Positions 39,817-48,972 of a stretch of 64,000 nt of DNA are shown here, piece after piece. The position numbers and the translations under genes are program-made. Numbering within the stretch: the first letter of the stretch is position 1; every line of letters begins with the position of its first letter. The stretch comes from an uncultured Colwellia sp. (GTDB taxonomy: Bacteria > Pseudomonadota > Gammaproteobacteria > Enterobacterales > Alteromonadaceae): assembly GCA_913061475.1 (NCBI GenBank), contig CAJXUN010000013.1, positions 24,403 through 88,402 of the forward strand, read 5' to 3'. The notes under the pieces were generated by a model. The model ran no database searches. It was given only the letters and a program-made list of their open reading frames with translations, and was not told the DNA's origin.

Positions 39817-40020
39817 TAATAAGAACTCCAAACAGCTGAAGTTTTAATAGAGATATAGCAAAGTAGAGATCTGTGTCCTTCCTTTTAGGTAAATCGCCCC
39901 TTGCGTGTAGTCGCCTCGGCAACTGCGTCCTGCGTTGCTCTACCTCCTGCATCCATGCAGTCGACCCCGACGCCAAGCAATCAATAAAGCTCCAAGCCAT
40001 TCAACTTAAAAACTTATCAA
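39817..40020. repeat. Degenerate right flank of the palindromic array
   Basis: Contains a further end fragment, CGACGCCAAGCA at 39968 followed by the spacer-like AAAGCTCCAAGCCATTCAAC, and the hairpin CTGCATCCATGCAG at 39948-39961. It looks like the remains of a fourth unit with most of its centre replaced. Confidence 0.65.
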
Positions 40021-40085
40021 TTCTATTCATTTCAAACATTGCCGTTTATAATGCCGTTATTAATTTTATAGCATTGAAGAGTCAG

Positions 40086-40409
40086 ATGAAGTTCCCAAAA
40101 GATGAAACAGGTAAAGTATTGTTTGAAATGCAAAAGGCCGGTGTCGATTTAACGGTAATGCATACCGTTGTGTTTTTTCACTTATTTGGCATACAAGAGC
40201 AAGCAGAAGCAATGGCTGCTCATCTTGCTGAAATAGCACCTGATGTTATTTGTGATGTTCATATTGATGAAAATCCAAAAGTATGGGCTTTAGATTGCGC
40301 GATAAAAGTGGTCCCGCTTTATGATGCTATTGTTGCTCAAGAAGCTCAGTTTGAAGAAATAGTCACTCAGTTTCATGGTCATACTGATGGTTGGGGGATT
40401 GAAGCTTAA
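40086..40409 (+). CDS. RraB-family ribonuclease E regulator-like protein
   Basis: A 107-residue protein from ATG 40086; the longer open frame upstream runs through the palindromic array and is not used. The pattern FPKDETGKVLFEMQKAGVDL at the start, an aromatic FFHLFGIQEQAEAMAAH helix and the ending FHGHTDGWGIEA match the RraB (regulator of ribonuclease activity B) domain. E. coli RraB binds RNase E and lowers its activity; many relatives have no tested function. The acidic tail of E. coli RraB is absent. It follows the array directly, so its promoter may lie within array sequence. Confidence 0.75.
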   Translation: MKFPKDETGKVLFEMQKAGVDLTVMHTVVFFHLFGIQEQAEAMAAHLAEIAPDVICDVHIDENPKVWALDCAIKVVPLYDAIVAQEAQFEEIVTQFHGHTDGWGIEA

Positions 40410-40639
40410 ACTGCTTATGTTTCAGCTGAAATTTGCTTACTGGCATGGCGTGGGGATTAACTGCATAGATGCAGAATATAGAGCAATCAACGAGTCGATG
40501 ATGGCTATAAAAAAGCAGAGAGCTGAGTTTTATTTTTCGTCATTCTCCAAATGGTATGAAGTAGCACTCGCTACTTCAACGCTCGCTAATTTACGCCCTC
40601 AGCCACTTAATTCTTCATATATAACAGTAAATTAAGATA
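40410..40639. other. Probable non-coding stretch with small hairpins
   Basis: CTGCATAGATGCAG (near 40460) and GAAGTAGCACTCGCTACTTC (near 40557) are short hairpins in the style of the nearby array. A plus-strand frame of about 70-86 codons covers the stretch, but it has no ribosome site or recognisable domain. Confidence 0.45.
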
Positions 40640-41392
40640 TTAGTCTTGGTTATTAACTAACGCAAAACTCTCACACTGAAAAGCTTTAGATAAATTATCA
40701 ACAAGTGACTTGTTGGTAGTTTTGACAGTGGCAAGATATAAGGTTACGTCAAGGGCGGTAAAATTATAAACACTACTAAACTGTGAGCCATGAAAATTAC
40801 TCGAATTAATAGCTTCATCAAAGCTATTAACAGTTTCAGGGTAAATATCCCCCCGACCTATACTAAGTAACTTTAGTGCTTGGCTTGAATGACTTACCCA
40901 GATTACGTTGTCTTTATCGACAAGTTTATTGTCTATTAATAACGTGCTGGATGCTTCACCACGTTTAAGAATAATTCGGTATTTTTTAACATCATCAAGT
41001 GTATTTATAGTGATTTCTTTAGCGTCATTCAGTCTCAATATTTTCGATTTTACTTCTGCTAAGGGCACAAGCCACTGAAATTTATTTTCACGTTCTGGAA
41101 AGCGGGCTAAAGAGAATATAAAACTATTCGGTTCATTTTGAACATTATGCATAGCTCGTGCCCAAGGCACCACTTTCATTTTATAGGGCCATTGGGCAGC
41201 TGTTAGCACTTGCTCAATTTTGGCTACTGAAATACCCGATAGATGGCCATTATCTTCAACACGCTGGTAAGGAGGCCAATGTTCGGTATATAAGGTCAGC
41301 AGTGGCTTCTTTGCTTTTAATATAGATGAGCAATGGTCTTGTGCTAGAAGATTTATAGGAAATAGTAGAATAAATAAAATGTAGTACTTCAC
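40640..41392 (-). CDS. Periplasmic solute-binding protein, family 3-like
   Basis: A 250-residue protein with a signal peptide (YYILFILLFPINLLAQ). The mature part has the SBP_bac_3/PBPb pattern: LLTLYTEHWPPYQRVEDNGHLSGISVAKIEQVL, then RAMHNVQNEPNSFIFSLARF, and the hinge LDDVKKYRIILKRGEAS. No permease or ATPase genes are adjacent. Proteins of this branch in marine bacteria are often orphan binding proteins and may act in sensing rather than uptake. The ligand is unknown, possibly an amino acid. Confidence 0.8.
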   Translation of the reverse strand: MKYYILFILLFPINLLAQDHCSSILKAKKPLLTLYTEHWPPYQRVEDNGHLSGISVAKIEQVLTAAQWPYKMKVVPWARAMHNVQNEPNSFIFSLARFPERENKFQWLVPLAEVKSKILRLNDAKEITINTLDDVKKYRIILKRGEASSTLLIDNKLVDKDNVIWVSHSSQALKLLSIGRGDIYPETVNSFDEAINSSNFHGSQFSSVYNFTALDVTLYLATVKTTNKSLVDNLSKAFQCESFALVNNQD

Positions 41393-41479
41393 AAAGACCA
41401 GGATACCAAGAAGTTATAAGTAACAGAATACATAGTTTTCTATGAATTTTCCAATGATTTCCGGTGTCTCTATAGTAGC

Positions 41480-41508
41480 CAAAGGGAAGCTGGCGCACTC
41501 GCCCTTTG
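41480..41508. repeat. Solitary hairpin similar in plan to the array ends
   Basis: CAAAGGG (41480-41486) pairs with CCCTTTG (41502-41508) around a GGCGC-containing loop. A GCGTTTTTT run follows on the plus strand. No plus-strand gene ends here, so a terminator role is doubtful. Confidence 0.4.
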
Positions 41509-41539
41509 ACTGCGTTTTTTAAGTTACGTAAATTAATCA

Positions 41540-41875
41540 TTATTCAAACGTTCGTGACAATATTTCCTTTGCCTTTTTTCGCGGCAAACAGCTCGCTAAT
41601 GGCTTGTCGTTGAATTTTTCTTTAGTAATTTTTGTCGACGATGTTTGCACCTCTTGCGCATTCCAGCTAACGATAACTTTACAGTTAATGTTTTCGTTGT
41701 TTTCACTATAGATAATCTTAACTGTGTCAGTGCGATTAATAAGGAGCTTGTAGGGGTATCCGATAGCAGTGGTCAATTGTTCATATTGGCGGGATTTTAA
41801 ACTTTCAGCGTTAACGGTCAGTGAAATCAACAATGTAAAAGCTATGGCTAGTGTTCTTAAGTTAAATATGTTCAT
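41540..41875 (-). CDS. Hypothetical exported protein
   Basis: 111 residues from ATG 41875; the frame extends 12 codons further up but the signal peptide starts here (MNIFNLRTLAIAFTLLISLT, cleavage after VNA). GAG lies 7 bp before the ATG. The mature domain of about 88 residues contains two cysteines (INCKVIVSW and ASCLPRKKA) that could form a disulfide. No family is recognised. It precedes the binding-protein gene on the same strand, 150 bp away. Confidence 0.6.
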   Translation of the reverse strand: MNIFNLRTLAIAFTLLISLTVNAESLKSRQYEQLTTAIGYPYKLLINRTDTVKIIYSENNENINCKVIVSWNAQEVQTSSTKITKEKFNDKPLASCLPRKKAKEILSRTFE

Positions 41876-42015
41876 AACGTTCTCAGTATAGTTTGTGGGT
41901 GACAGCAACAAATTACGCCTTGTAATGCCAAGCTACAAACGATATAAACTTAATGATACTTAAGATTTTCTAATGTCATTGTTGGTGTTGGATGCAAAGG
42001 AATAGGTAAAATATT

Positions 42016-42897
42016 ATGCGTATGCCACCACTGAAGTCTTTACAAGTATTTTTGTCTGCCGCCCGGCATAAAAGCTTTAAGGCAGCCGCTGAAGAGTTAT
42101 TTGTCACACAAGCTGCGGTTAGTCAGCAAATTAGAATTCTAGAAAATCATTTTTCCACGCCGTTGTTTATCCGTGAGAACAAGCAAACACAGCTCAATGC
42201 CCAAGGCATGCGATTATTCCCATTTATTGAAAATGCCTTTGAGCAGATAAAGTTGGGAGTACATGCGGTTACGGGCGAGCCTAATGCAAATGAATTAAAA
42301 GTCAGTGCTCTACATTCAGTTACCTCGCTATTGTTGTTGCCAAATATTCATCATTTTCAGGAGGAAAACAGTGATATATCTGTGCAGTTTGCCCCCAATA
42401 ACAACCTAGAGTCATTTAGGCAAAGTGGTGTAGATGTCGCTATTCGTCGTGGTCTAGGCGACTATCAAGGTTTGGTCAGTCACAAACTCACTGACGATGA
42501 CATTATCTTAGTTGCTAGCCCGCTATTAGTTGGAGTGGATAGCCAAGTTCCGACTGACGTCTTTAAGTTGCCATTACTTGAAGATACCAGTAGTGACATT
42601 CAAGAAGCGATTAGTGATTGTTGCCAACAATTTAATATTGATAAAGCAGCGTTGCGCAGCAGTATACGCACAACAGATGCCTTGCCAATTATTCAAAATG
42701 TACTCGCAGGTCAGGGCATTGCGCTTGTTAGTCGCGCTTTAGTTAATCACAATATTAAACTGGGTCAGTTGGTAAATGTTTTTGACTACGCTTATGTTAG
42801 CCCACGTACGTTGTTTTTAGTTGCTCCCGAGCATCATTTTAATTGGCCAAAAGTTCAACGCTTTGAACAATGGGCTAAGGCCTTGTTTACCTCATAA
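42016..42897 (+). CDS. LysR-family (GcvA-like) transcriptional regulator
   Basis: A 293-residue protein. The N-terminal helix-turn-helix (LKSLQVFLSAARHKSFKAAA...VTQAAVSQQIRILENHF) is typical LysR. The effector domain follows from about residue 90 (ELKVSALHSVTSLLLLPNIHHF, SGVDVAIRRGLGDYQGL), close to the GcvA/AmpR group, which commonly has the VDVAIR segment. It diverges from the small exported-protein gene at 41875, and LysR regulators often act on the divergent gene. The outer-membrane barrel gene downstream is another candidate target. Confidence 0.9.
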   Translation: MRMPPLKSLQVFLSAARHKSFKAAAEELFVTQAAVSQQIRILENHFSTPLFIRENKQTQLNAQGMRLFPFIENAFEQIKLGVHAVTGEPNANELKVSALHSVTSLLLLPNIHHFQEENSDISVQFAPNNNLESFRQSGVDVAIRRGLGDYQGLVSHKLTDDDIILVASPLLVGVDSQVPTDVFKLPLLEDTSSDIQEAISDCCQQFNIDKAALRSSIRTTDALPIIQNVLAGQGIALVSRALVNHNIKLGQLVNVFDYAYVSPRTLFLVAPEHHFNWPKVQRFEQWAKALFTS

Positions 42898-43228
42898 CAA
42901 TAGCTGAAAACAGTTTTGTATCTTCATCGAGAGATTAATTTGGTGACTCGCACATTTTTTCTCATCAATATTTTCCTCATCAATACTTTCCTCATCAATG
43001 AATGAATACGATAGCTTGTCACTTGCCTCTTAGTTAATTAATCCGTTAGTTAAGTACTAACTGAGCTTAAAACGGTTAATGCTGCGTTGTGTAGCACAAA
43101 ATTTAAAACTTACAATTTCTCACGTTAGTCATACATTTCTCAGACAAAAGCCATAAAGAATCGAACGCAACAAGACTTTATTATGGCGACATAAACAAAC
43201 AAGACACTTAACTCAGGGACTTACACTT
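42898..43228. other. Gap with a 15-bp tandem repeat
   Basis: CTCATCAATATTTTC (42961), CTCATCAATACTTTC (42976) and CTCATCAATG (42991) form about 2.7 copies of a 15-bp unit. No gene is seen. The last part contains the GGGAC ribosome site of the following gene. Confidence 0.65.
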
Positions 43229-43963
43229 ATGAACACATCAACAACCAACAATAACCTTATTAGTAAATCAATTTTTAGCTTGGCATTACTCGCAGCTTCG
43301 TCATCAGCGTTTGCTGAAACCGAGTATCCTGAAAACCCAGTATTACGACCTCTGACCTTAACTGATGGCACTATTGCTGTTGGTGGTGCGTTAATGTGGG
43401 GAGAAGAAAAAGATGACAGTCGTGGCGCACTGAGCTTAAATGCGGCGTACGGCTTAACCGACGATTTAACCTTAGGACTAGGTGGATTGACTTATCGTGT
43501 ATTGGCTCGCCCTGATAATAAAACTGGCTTGGAGTTGGCCGTTGGTTTAGGTGTTAGAGGCTACAATGACTCTTTTTCAAACGGTGATGCTGTTGCTTAT
43601 GGCGCTGATTTAAATGGTAAGTATGTCTTTGATAAAAATATCGCCATGACGTTCTCCTTAGGTTATGTTAAGTGGGATGAAGAACAGCTGAAAAATAAGG
43701 ATGAATATCGTTATTCTGTCGGTGTACAAGCGAATGTCGCACAAGATTGGACTGCGAGTGCAAATTATACTTACCGAGATTTAAAAGACTTTACGCAAAA
43801 TAGCGCTCATGAAGTTAGTGTTGGATTAAATTATGCCTACAGCAAGCAAACCGATGTTGGGGTGTTTGCCGGTTATTCTAATTTTGATGCCTTAGAAAAT
43901 GGTTATAAGCTCGATAATAGTTTCGATAGAGTTGCCGGTATTTATACTACATACCGTTTTTAA
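43229..43963 (+). CDS. Outer-membrane beta-barrel protein
   Basis: A 244-residue protein with a signal peptide (SIFSLALLAASSSAFA). The mature part has alternating hydrophobic strands such as LTLGLGGLTYRVLA, LELAVGLGVRGYND and VGLNYAYSKQTDVGVFAGYSNF, and it ends in Phe preceded by YRF, a usual BAM-recognition C-terminus. A barrel of about 8-12 strands is expected. The function is not known; relatives are simple porin-like or structural barrels. A terminator follows. Confidence 0.8.
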   Translation: MNTSTTNNNLISKSIFSLALLAASSSAFAETEYPENPVLRPLTLTDGTIAVGGALMWGEEKDDSRGALSLNAAYGLTDDLTLGLGGLTYRVLARPDNKTGLELAVGLGVRGYNDSFSNGDAVAYGADLNGKYVFDKNIAMTFSLGYVKWDEEQLKNKDEYRYSVGVQANVAQDWTASANYTYRDLKDFTQNSAHEVSVGLNYAYSKQTDVGVFAGYSNFDALENGYKLDNSFDRVAGIYTTYRF

Positions 43964-44017
43964 TCATCGCTAACACCAAGCGGTTATCTGGGTAAGTTAA
44001 TAATCTAGAACTATAAG

Positions 44018-44057
44018 AACCTTCGAAACACTAATGGTGATGTCTCGAAGGTTTTTA
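44018..44057 (+). terminator. Terminator after the outer-membrane barrel gene
   Basis: AACCTTCGA pairs with TCGAAGGTT; an inner AC/GT pair extends it and a T run follows. It may also act for the convergent DHH gene. Confidence 0.8.
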
Positions 44058-44077
44058 TTATGGAGCATTAATAGCCG

Positions 44078-45010
44078 TTATCCGTCAGCATTAATCGCAG
44101 AAATGAGCTCAGTTAAACACGCTTCATTTTGCTCATGAGGCACCTGACAAGTTCCGGCAGCGTTATGACCACCGCCATTATATTTCAACATTAATTCACC
44201 AACATTGGTTTTCGAACTACGATCAAAAATAGACTTGCCGGTGGCAAAAACGGTATTTTGTTTTTTCAGGCCCCACATAATATGGATCGAAATATTACAT
44301 TGCGGAAATAAGGCATAGATAACAAAACGGTTACCCGAGTAAATAATCTCTTCTTCTCTTAAGTCAAGCACAACCAAATTGCCATGTACTGTGGCGCAAC
44401 GTTTAATTTGCGCTTTAAATTTTTCTTCATGTTCAAAGTAAAGGTCAGTTCGCTCTTTGACATCGGGCAGCGCCAGTAATTGGTCAATAGTATGATCTTT
44501 ACCAAATTCGATTAAGTCCATCATCAATTCGTAGTTTGAAATACGAAAATCTCTAAAACGACCTAAACCTGTACGTGAATCCATAATGAAATTGAGCAAT
44601 TCCCAACGTTTAGCATGTAATACCTCGTCCATGTTAAATTGCGCTGAATCGCCTTTATCTACCGCTTCCATCATACTCTTCCAGCTTGCCGGAAAAGTAT
44701 CTGTACCACCATAATAATCATAAACAACACGTGCGGCGGAAGGGGCGTCAGGGTCAATAATATGATTATCACGTTTTACATTACGCAGGGTTTCACTGTG
44801 ATGATGATCAAAAGCAATATGAACGCCATCAACAAAAGGTAAGTTGGTGGATATATCATTTGGTCCTACTGCAATAATTCCGTCTTGCATATCTTTGGGG
44901 TGAACAAAGAGAATGTCGTCAACTAAATTAATATGTTTGAGTAAAATGGCACAAACTAAGCCATCGAAATCACTGCGAGTAACTAAACGGTATTGTTTAT
45001 TATCCGGCAT
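44078..45010 (-). CDS. DHH/DHHA1-family phosphoesterase
   Basis: A 310-residue protein. The DHH signature metal ligands are seen in TRSDFDGLVCA, IAFDHHHSETL and the later D in VDKGDSAQFN; the DHHA1 substrate motif is YNGGGHNAAGTCQVP near residue 285. Members hydrolyse phosphoesters such as nanoRNA, cyclic dinucleotides, pAp or polyphosphate; the exact substrate cannot be told here. A GGAG ribosome site precedes the ATG. The gene is convergent with the barrel gene. Confidence 0.88.
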   Translation of the reverse strand: MPDNKQYRLVTRSDFDGLVCAILLKHINLVDDILFVHPKDMQDGIIAVGPNDISTNLPFVDGVHIAFDHHHSETLRNVKRDNHIIDPDAPSAARVVYDYYGGTDTFPASWKSMMEAVDKGDSAQFNMDEVLHAKRWELLNFIMDSRTGLGRFRDFRISNYELMMDLIEFGKDHTIDQLLALPDVKERTDLYFEHEEKFKAQIKRCATVHGNLVVLDLREEEIIYSGNRFVIYALFPQCNISIHIMWGLKKQNTVFATGKSIFDRSSKTNVGELMLKYNGGGHNAAGTCQVPHEQNEACLTELISAINADG

Positions 45011-45254
45011 TTGTTATCTCCATTAGATAAATTTTTTATTATTTAACATCACATTGCTTATTTAAGCATATTAACAGCAGATTAATTAGGGGTGGAGTAA
45101 ATTTAATTATGGTGTTTATTTCATTGGTATTTAAATTTTAGCTTAAGGTTGATAGTTACTATGTGCTTAAGTCATTAAATTGTCATCATTCATTCAAATA
45201 ATTGTCATATAGATTTATTAATTTAAACGCAGTTAATTATATTGAGTATCTATT

Positions 45255-45431
45255 ATGCAAACTAAAGAATGGCCCGAAGAGAACATTAATGATATTGAAG
45301 ATTATTTTGAATATCAGAAGAAAAAAAATAGTAAGCAGTCGAAACGCCGATGGCGAGAAATAGAAGCTTTTAAGGAACAAAAGCGTATGCAACGAGAAAT
45401 TGCGTCGTATGACGATTATCTCATGCATTAA
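45255..45431 (+). CDS. DUF3545-family small protein
   Basis: A 58-residue protein: acidic N-terminal part (EWPEENINDIEDYFEY) followed by a basic helix (SKRRWREIEAFKEQKRMQRE). That RRWREIEAxKE helix is the hallmark of the DUF3545 (PA3496-related) family of short gammaproteobacterial proteins. The frame is closed at both ends and precedes a hairpin. The ribosome site is poor. The role is unknown; a DNA- or envelope-associated role has been suggested for relatives. Confidence 0.72.
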   Translation: MQTKEWPEENINDIEDYFEYQKKKNSKQSKRRWREIEAFKEQKRMQREIASYDDYLMH

Positions 45432-45451
45432 CGTGATGAAATATTATTATA

Positions 45452-45497
45452 GAGCGCTCATTATCAGTGTTTTTTGCTGGTAATCTTGCGCTCTTTC
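45452..45497 (+). terminator. Likely terminator after the DUF3545 gene
   Basis: GAGCGC (45452-45457) pairs with GCGCTC (45488-45493), with an inner ATTATCAG/CTGGTAAT stem. A short T run follows. Confidence 0.6.
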
Positions 45498-45643
45498 ATT
45501 CAATTTGTTTTAGGATTATTGTTGTTAATTCTATATATAAGGTGAAATTTTACATTTCTGGGCATTTTCAGGTGATGTTTTCTGGTCAAACCAAATGCCA
45601 TTGCGCTATAATCCGTTTTTTGCAATTAACCGTGTAATACTTC

Positions 45644-46948
45644 ATGAAGTTCCCCGGACGCCGTCAACATAGACATTATTTCCCTGTAGATAACAAAAAT
45701 CCATTAACAAACCAAGTAAATCCTAGCTCAGCATTAGTGCAAAACTATATTGTGGGTATTGAACAAATTTTGGTTGATATCGAAGCAAAAGTCGATCAAG
45801 AATTTTTAGATGAGTTTGGTTTACATAGAGGTATGTCGCAGGTTATTTCTGATGAAGTTACCGAGCGCTTATATAAGCGTCTTAAAGATGAGGCGTTGGT
45901 TAACTACGAGTTTGCTGGCGGTACTATAGCTAATACTTTACATAATTATTCGGTATTGGCAGATGATCGCTCTGTGCTCCTTGGGGTAATGTCAGAAAAT
46001 ATTCATGTTGGTGACTACGCTTACCGCTTTATCAGTAATACTTCTTCTCGTGTTGATTTAAACTATTTGCAACCGGTTGACGGTCCTATTGGCCGTTGCT
46101 TTACCTTGATTGATGACACAGGTGAACGTACCTTTGGTATTAGTGCCGGTTTGATGAATCGATTACATCCTGACTCTATTGACGAATCACTGATCATTAA
46201 CGCCTCTGCCTTAGTGATCAGCTCATACCTTATGCGTACTAAGCCAGGCGATACCATGACCGAAGCGGCAATTAAGGCGGTTAAATGCGCCAATGCTGCT
46301 GGTGTGCCGGTGGTATTAACGTTAGGCACTAAATTTTTGATTGAAGAAGAACCAGAATTTTGGCGTGATTTTGTCCAAAAATATGTCAACATACTGACCA
46401 TGAATGAAGAAGAAGCATTGGCGATTACCGGTATCGTTGATCCCTTGCAAGCCGCAGACAAATGCTTAGACTGGGTTGACTTGGTGATATGTACTGCTGG
46501 TAAAGACGGCCTGTATATGGCCGGCTACGTCGATGAAAAATTTAAACGAGAAAGCGAATATCCACTGGTTTCAGGTTATATCAGCGATTTTAACCGCTAT
46601 GAATATTCTCGTCCCATGCGGCTGCAAGACTGTAGCGAACCTATGCGTATTTATACGCATTCTCAACCTTATATGGGCGGACCTGAAAGTATTAAAAACA
46701 CTAATGGTGCTGGTGACGCTGCGCTTGCAGCAATATTACATGACTTAAGTGCCAATGTTTATCATAAAAATACAGTCGTTAATTCCAGTAAACATAAACA
46801 AACTGCATTAACCTATTCGTCGTTATCACAAATGAGTAAATATGCTAACCGAGCAAGTTATGAGGTACTAGTGCAGCACTCACCGCGTTTATCGCGTGGT
46901 TTGCCCGAGCGCGAAGACAGTTTAGATCAAGCCTATTGGGCACAGTAG
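45644..46948 (+). CDS. gsk: Inosine/guanosine kinase
   Basis: A 434-residue PfkB-family kinase that matches Gsk across its length. It begins MKFPGRRQHRHYFPV, has the substrate region FAGGTIANTLHNYSVL and ends with the catalytic NTNGAGDAALAAILHDLS motif. It phosphorylates guanosine and inosine in purine salvage. No partner genes are adjacent. A weak ribosome site precedes the ATG. Confidence 0.95.
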   Translation: MKFPGRRQHRHYFPVDNKNPLTNQVNPSSALVQNYIVGIEQILVDIEAKVDQEFLDEFGLHRGMSQVISDEVTERLYKRLKDEALVNYEFAGGTIANTLHNYSVLADDRSVLLGVMSENIHVGDYAYRFISNTSSRVDLNYLQPVDGPIGRCFTLIDDTGERTFGISAGLMNRLHPDSIDESLIINASALVISSYLMRTKPGDTMTEAAIKAVKCANAAGVPVVLTLGTKFLIEEEPEFWRDFVQKYVNILTMNEEEALAITGIVDPLQAADKCLDWVDLVICTAGKDGLYMAGYVDEKFKRESEYPLVSGYISDFNRYEYSRPMRLQDCSEPMRIYTHSQPYMGGPESIKNTNGAGDAALAAILHDLSANVYHKNTVVNSSKHKQTALTYSSLSQMSKYANRASYEVLVQHSPRLSRGLPEREDSLDQAYWAQ

Positions 46949-47096
46949 CGTATATTAAATAATGGTTTGCCTTTAAGCGTTGTCAATGTAGTGACTATTT
47001 AATTGTTTAAATTAAGACTACAATGGCTGCGCTTTTATCTGATAAAAGTACACGGCACTTTTATACCTCCCTTGAATGAGAATTTAACTTTTTTGT

Positions 47097-47987
47097 ATGA
47101 CAACTCTAACCACGCATAAATCCTCACAACGGCGTTTACTTATTGCACTGGCTATTACCAGTGTCTTTATGTTGTTACAACTTATTGGTGCCTACTACGC
47201 AAATTCATTGGCGGTATATGCCGATGCAGGGCATTTGTTTGTCCATAATAGCTCGTTATTTATTGCCTTGATTGCCTCAACATTAGCGATAAAATTTGGT
47301 CGAACCTTTAGTGACGGCTATCGTCGCTTAGAGCTATCAGGCGGTTTGATTAATGGTTGCTTATATTTACTCATTAGCTGCTGGATATTGTGGCAAGGTG
47401 CAGAGCGATTATTTGGTCATGAACATCATGATGAACACGAAATAAATACTTTTGTTATGTCGGCCGTTGCATCCTTAGGCTTCTTGTTTCATGCTGCGTC
47501 AGCTTATGTATTGTATAAAGGTCGCAAGGATAGCGTTAATGTTTATGCAGTATTTTTACATACCTTTTTTGATTTACTATCGACCATAGTGACCTTTGCT
47601 ACCAGTATTGTTATTCATGCCACCGGTTGGACCATAGTCGACTCATTATCGAGTATATTAATTTCTTTCTTCGTGCTATTTACTGGCTCTAAGCTCCTTT
47701 ATAAATGTATTAAGGGCTTGTTTTTTAATGGCGTTAGGTTGCCAGCGTTGAAAAAAATTGAAAGTGCGTTAAACAGTGTTGAGCATATAGACAATGTTCA
47801 TAACCTGACTGTTAAAAGCGACAATGGCCAAGTGGTGGTTGGGGCTCATATTGTTTTAAAGCATCAATGTACTTTAGAAAAGCATGATGAAATTTGCCGC
47901 TTTCAGGTCGAACGTGTGTTAAAAGAGCAATTTGATGTTGAAACCAGTGTGTTGCAAATTGAAACTAGCGGTTGTCTGCACCATTAA
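47097..47987 (+). CDS. Cation diffusion facilitator (zinc-type) transporter
   Basis: A 296-residue CDF protein with six membrane helices. The metal site is in ANSLAVYADAGHLFVHN (Asp/His of helix 2) and VYAVFLHTFFDLLSTI (His/Asp of helix 5). A short His-rich loop (GHEHHDEHE) lies between helices 4 and 5. The cytoplasmic C-terminal domain begins near residue 215. The ZitB/CzcD group exports zinc and sometimes other divalent metals. It has no obvious ribosome site and no partner genes. Confidence 0.88.
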   Translation: MTTLTTHKSSQRRLLIALAITSVFMLLQLIGAYYANSLAVYADAGHLFVHNSSLFIALIASTLAIKFGRTFSDGYRRLELSGGLINGCLYLLISCWILWQGAERLFGHEHHDEHEINTFVMSAVASLGFLFHAASAYVLYKGRKDSVNVYAVFLHTFFDLLSTIVTFATSIVIHATGWTIVDSLSSILISFFVLFTGSKLLYKCIKGLFFNGVRLPALKKIESALNSVEHIDNVHNLTVKSDNGQVVVGAHIVLKHQCTLEKHDEICRFQVERVLKEQFDVETSVLQIETSGCLHH

Positions 47988-48091
47988 TGTAATTAAATTA
48001 AAAGTTCATATTGTCTTAATGACGATTTAAATCAACGAATATAACACGATAATTTCATATCATGGTTGCAGGTTTTCTGCGAGTTCCGTGC

Positions 48092-48793
48092 ATGTCAAAA
48101 AATAAACTAATCCTTAAAAATAATCTTTTAAGCAGTATTCTAATCTTATTCGCTTCGATTATGATTTTTGTCATAGCGCAAGTTATTGAGCAATTTCTCA
48201 TTAACTATGATCTAGCGTCGATGTACATTTCGTTTTGTGCTGGCTTTATTTTATTTACCCCGCTGGTGAGCTTAACATTACACCCGTTATTGTTAACACA
48301 TATGGACAACATTAAGACGCAGATGGTAAAAGGCTTGGTGATTAGCGTTGGTTTAGTTGCGATTGTTCAAGGACTTTTCTTTTTGATCTGGATGACTGAT
48401 GCCATAGCTATTTATAGCATTTATGTTGATGCGAATTCCTTTTTAGCAAAAGCATTTAATATAAAGCGTACTAGTGTCAGCGATTTTAGTCAGGCGTTTT
48501 ATGGCGTTAATTTATTGCTCGCTTGGCTGTTTTCACTGCTGTCACTTACGCTAGGATTATTGCCGTGTTTAATTGCGCGGTTAGATAATCTTGGAGTAGT
48601 CGGTAATTTTGTCTCAGCTTTTAGCTTTGCTAAAAAACATAAATTAGCATTAGCACTGCAGGCACTTTGTCTAGCATTTTCAGTGGTTATGCCACTGATG
48701 TACGGCAAATATTTATTTATTGTTATATTTCCTTTGACCTTATCTTGGATCTTTCTGGCACTAACAAAGTGCTACCTAACATACCGGCAATAA
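48092..48793 (+). CDS. Predicted six-helix membrane protein
   Basis: About 233 residues from ATG 48092 (an ATG ten codons earlier is also open). There are about six hydrophobic segments, among them SSILILFASIMIFVIAQVIEQ, FILFTPLVSLTLHPLLL and LLAWLFSLLSLTLGLLPCLIARL. No family is recognised and no charged catalytic pattern is seen. The reading frame is long and hydrophobic, which supports a real gene. The ribosome site is poor for either start. Confidence 0.6.
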   Translation: MSKNKLILKNNLLSSILILFASIMIFVIAQVIEQFLINYDLASMYISFCAGFILFTPLVSLTLHPLLLTHMDNIKTQMVKGLVISVGLVAIVQGLFFLIWMTDAIAIYSIYVDANSFLAKAFNIKRTSVSDFSQAFYGVNLLLAWLFSLLSLTLGLLPCLIARLDNLGVVGNFVSAFSFAKKHKLALALQALCLAFSVVMPLMYGKYLFIVIFPLTLSWIFLALTKCYLTYRQ

Positions 48794-48972
48794 GCTTTTT
48801 CACGCACTAGCGCTTTTAGCTTAGGCGTGTTCCATACTCGGCTATTGTTTCTCATGTTTATTTTCTTTTACTTGTTGTTATTATTTTGTTAACGTCAAAC
48901 GGATAATAAATAATAAGCTTATGATTTTAATCATTTAATATAAAGTTATAAGCAGTTTGATTTGAGGGGATT

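Noticed and set aside
40375..40635. Plus-strand frame of 86 codons after the RraB-like gene
   Set aside because: It starts inside that gene and then crosses short hairpins; no domain or ribosome site is seen.
41256..41540. Minus-strand frame of 94 codons
   Set aside because: It overlaps the signal peptide of the binding protein in another frame and contains a hairpin.
45237..45428. Minus-strand frame of 63 codons
   Set aside because: It is the complement of the DUF3545-type gene, which matches a family.
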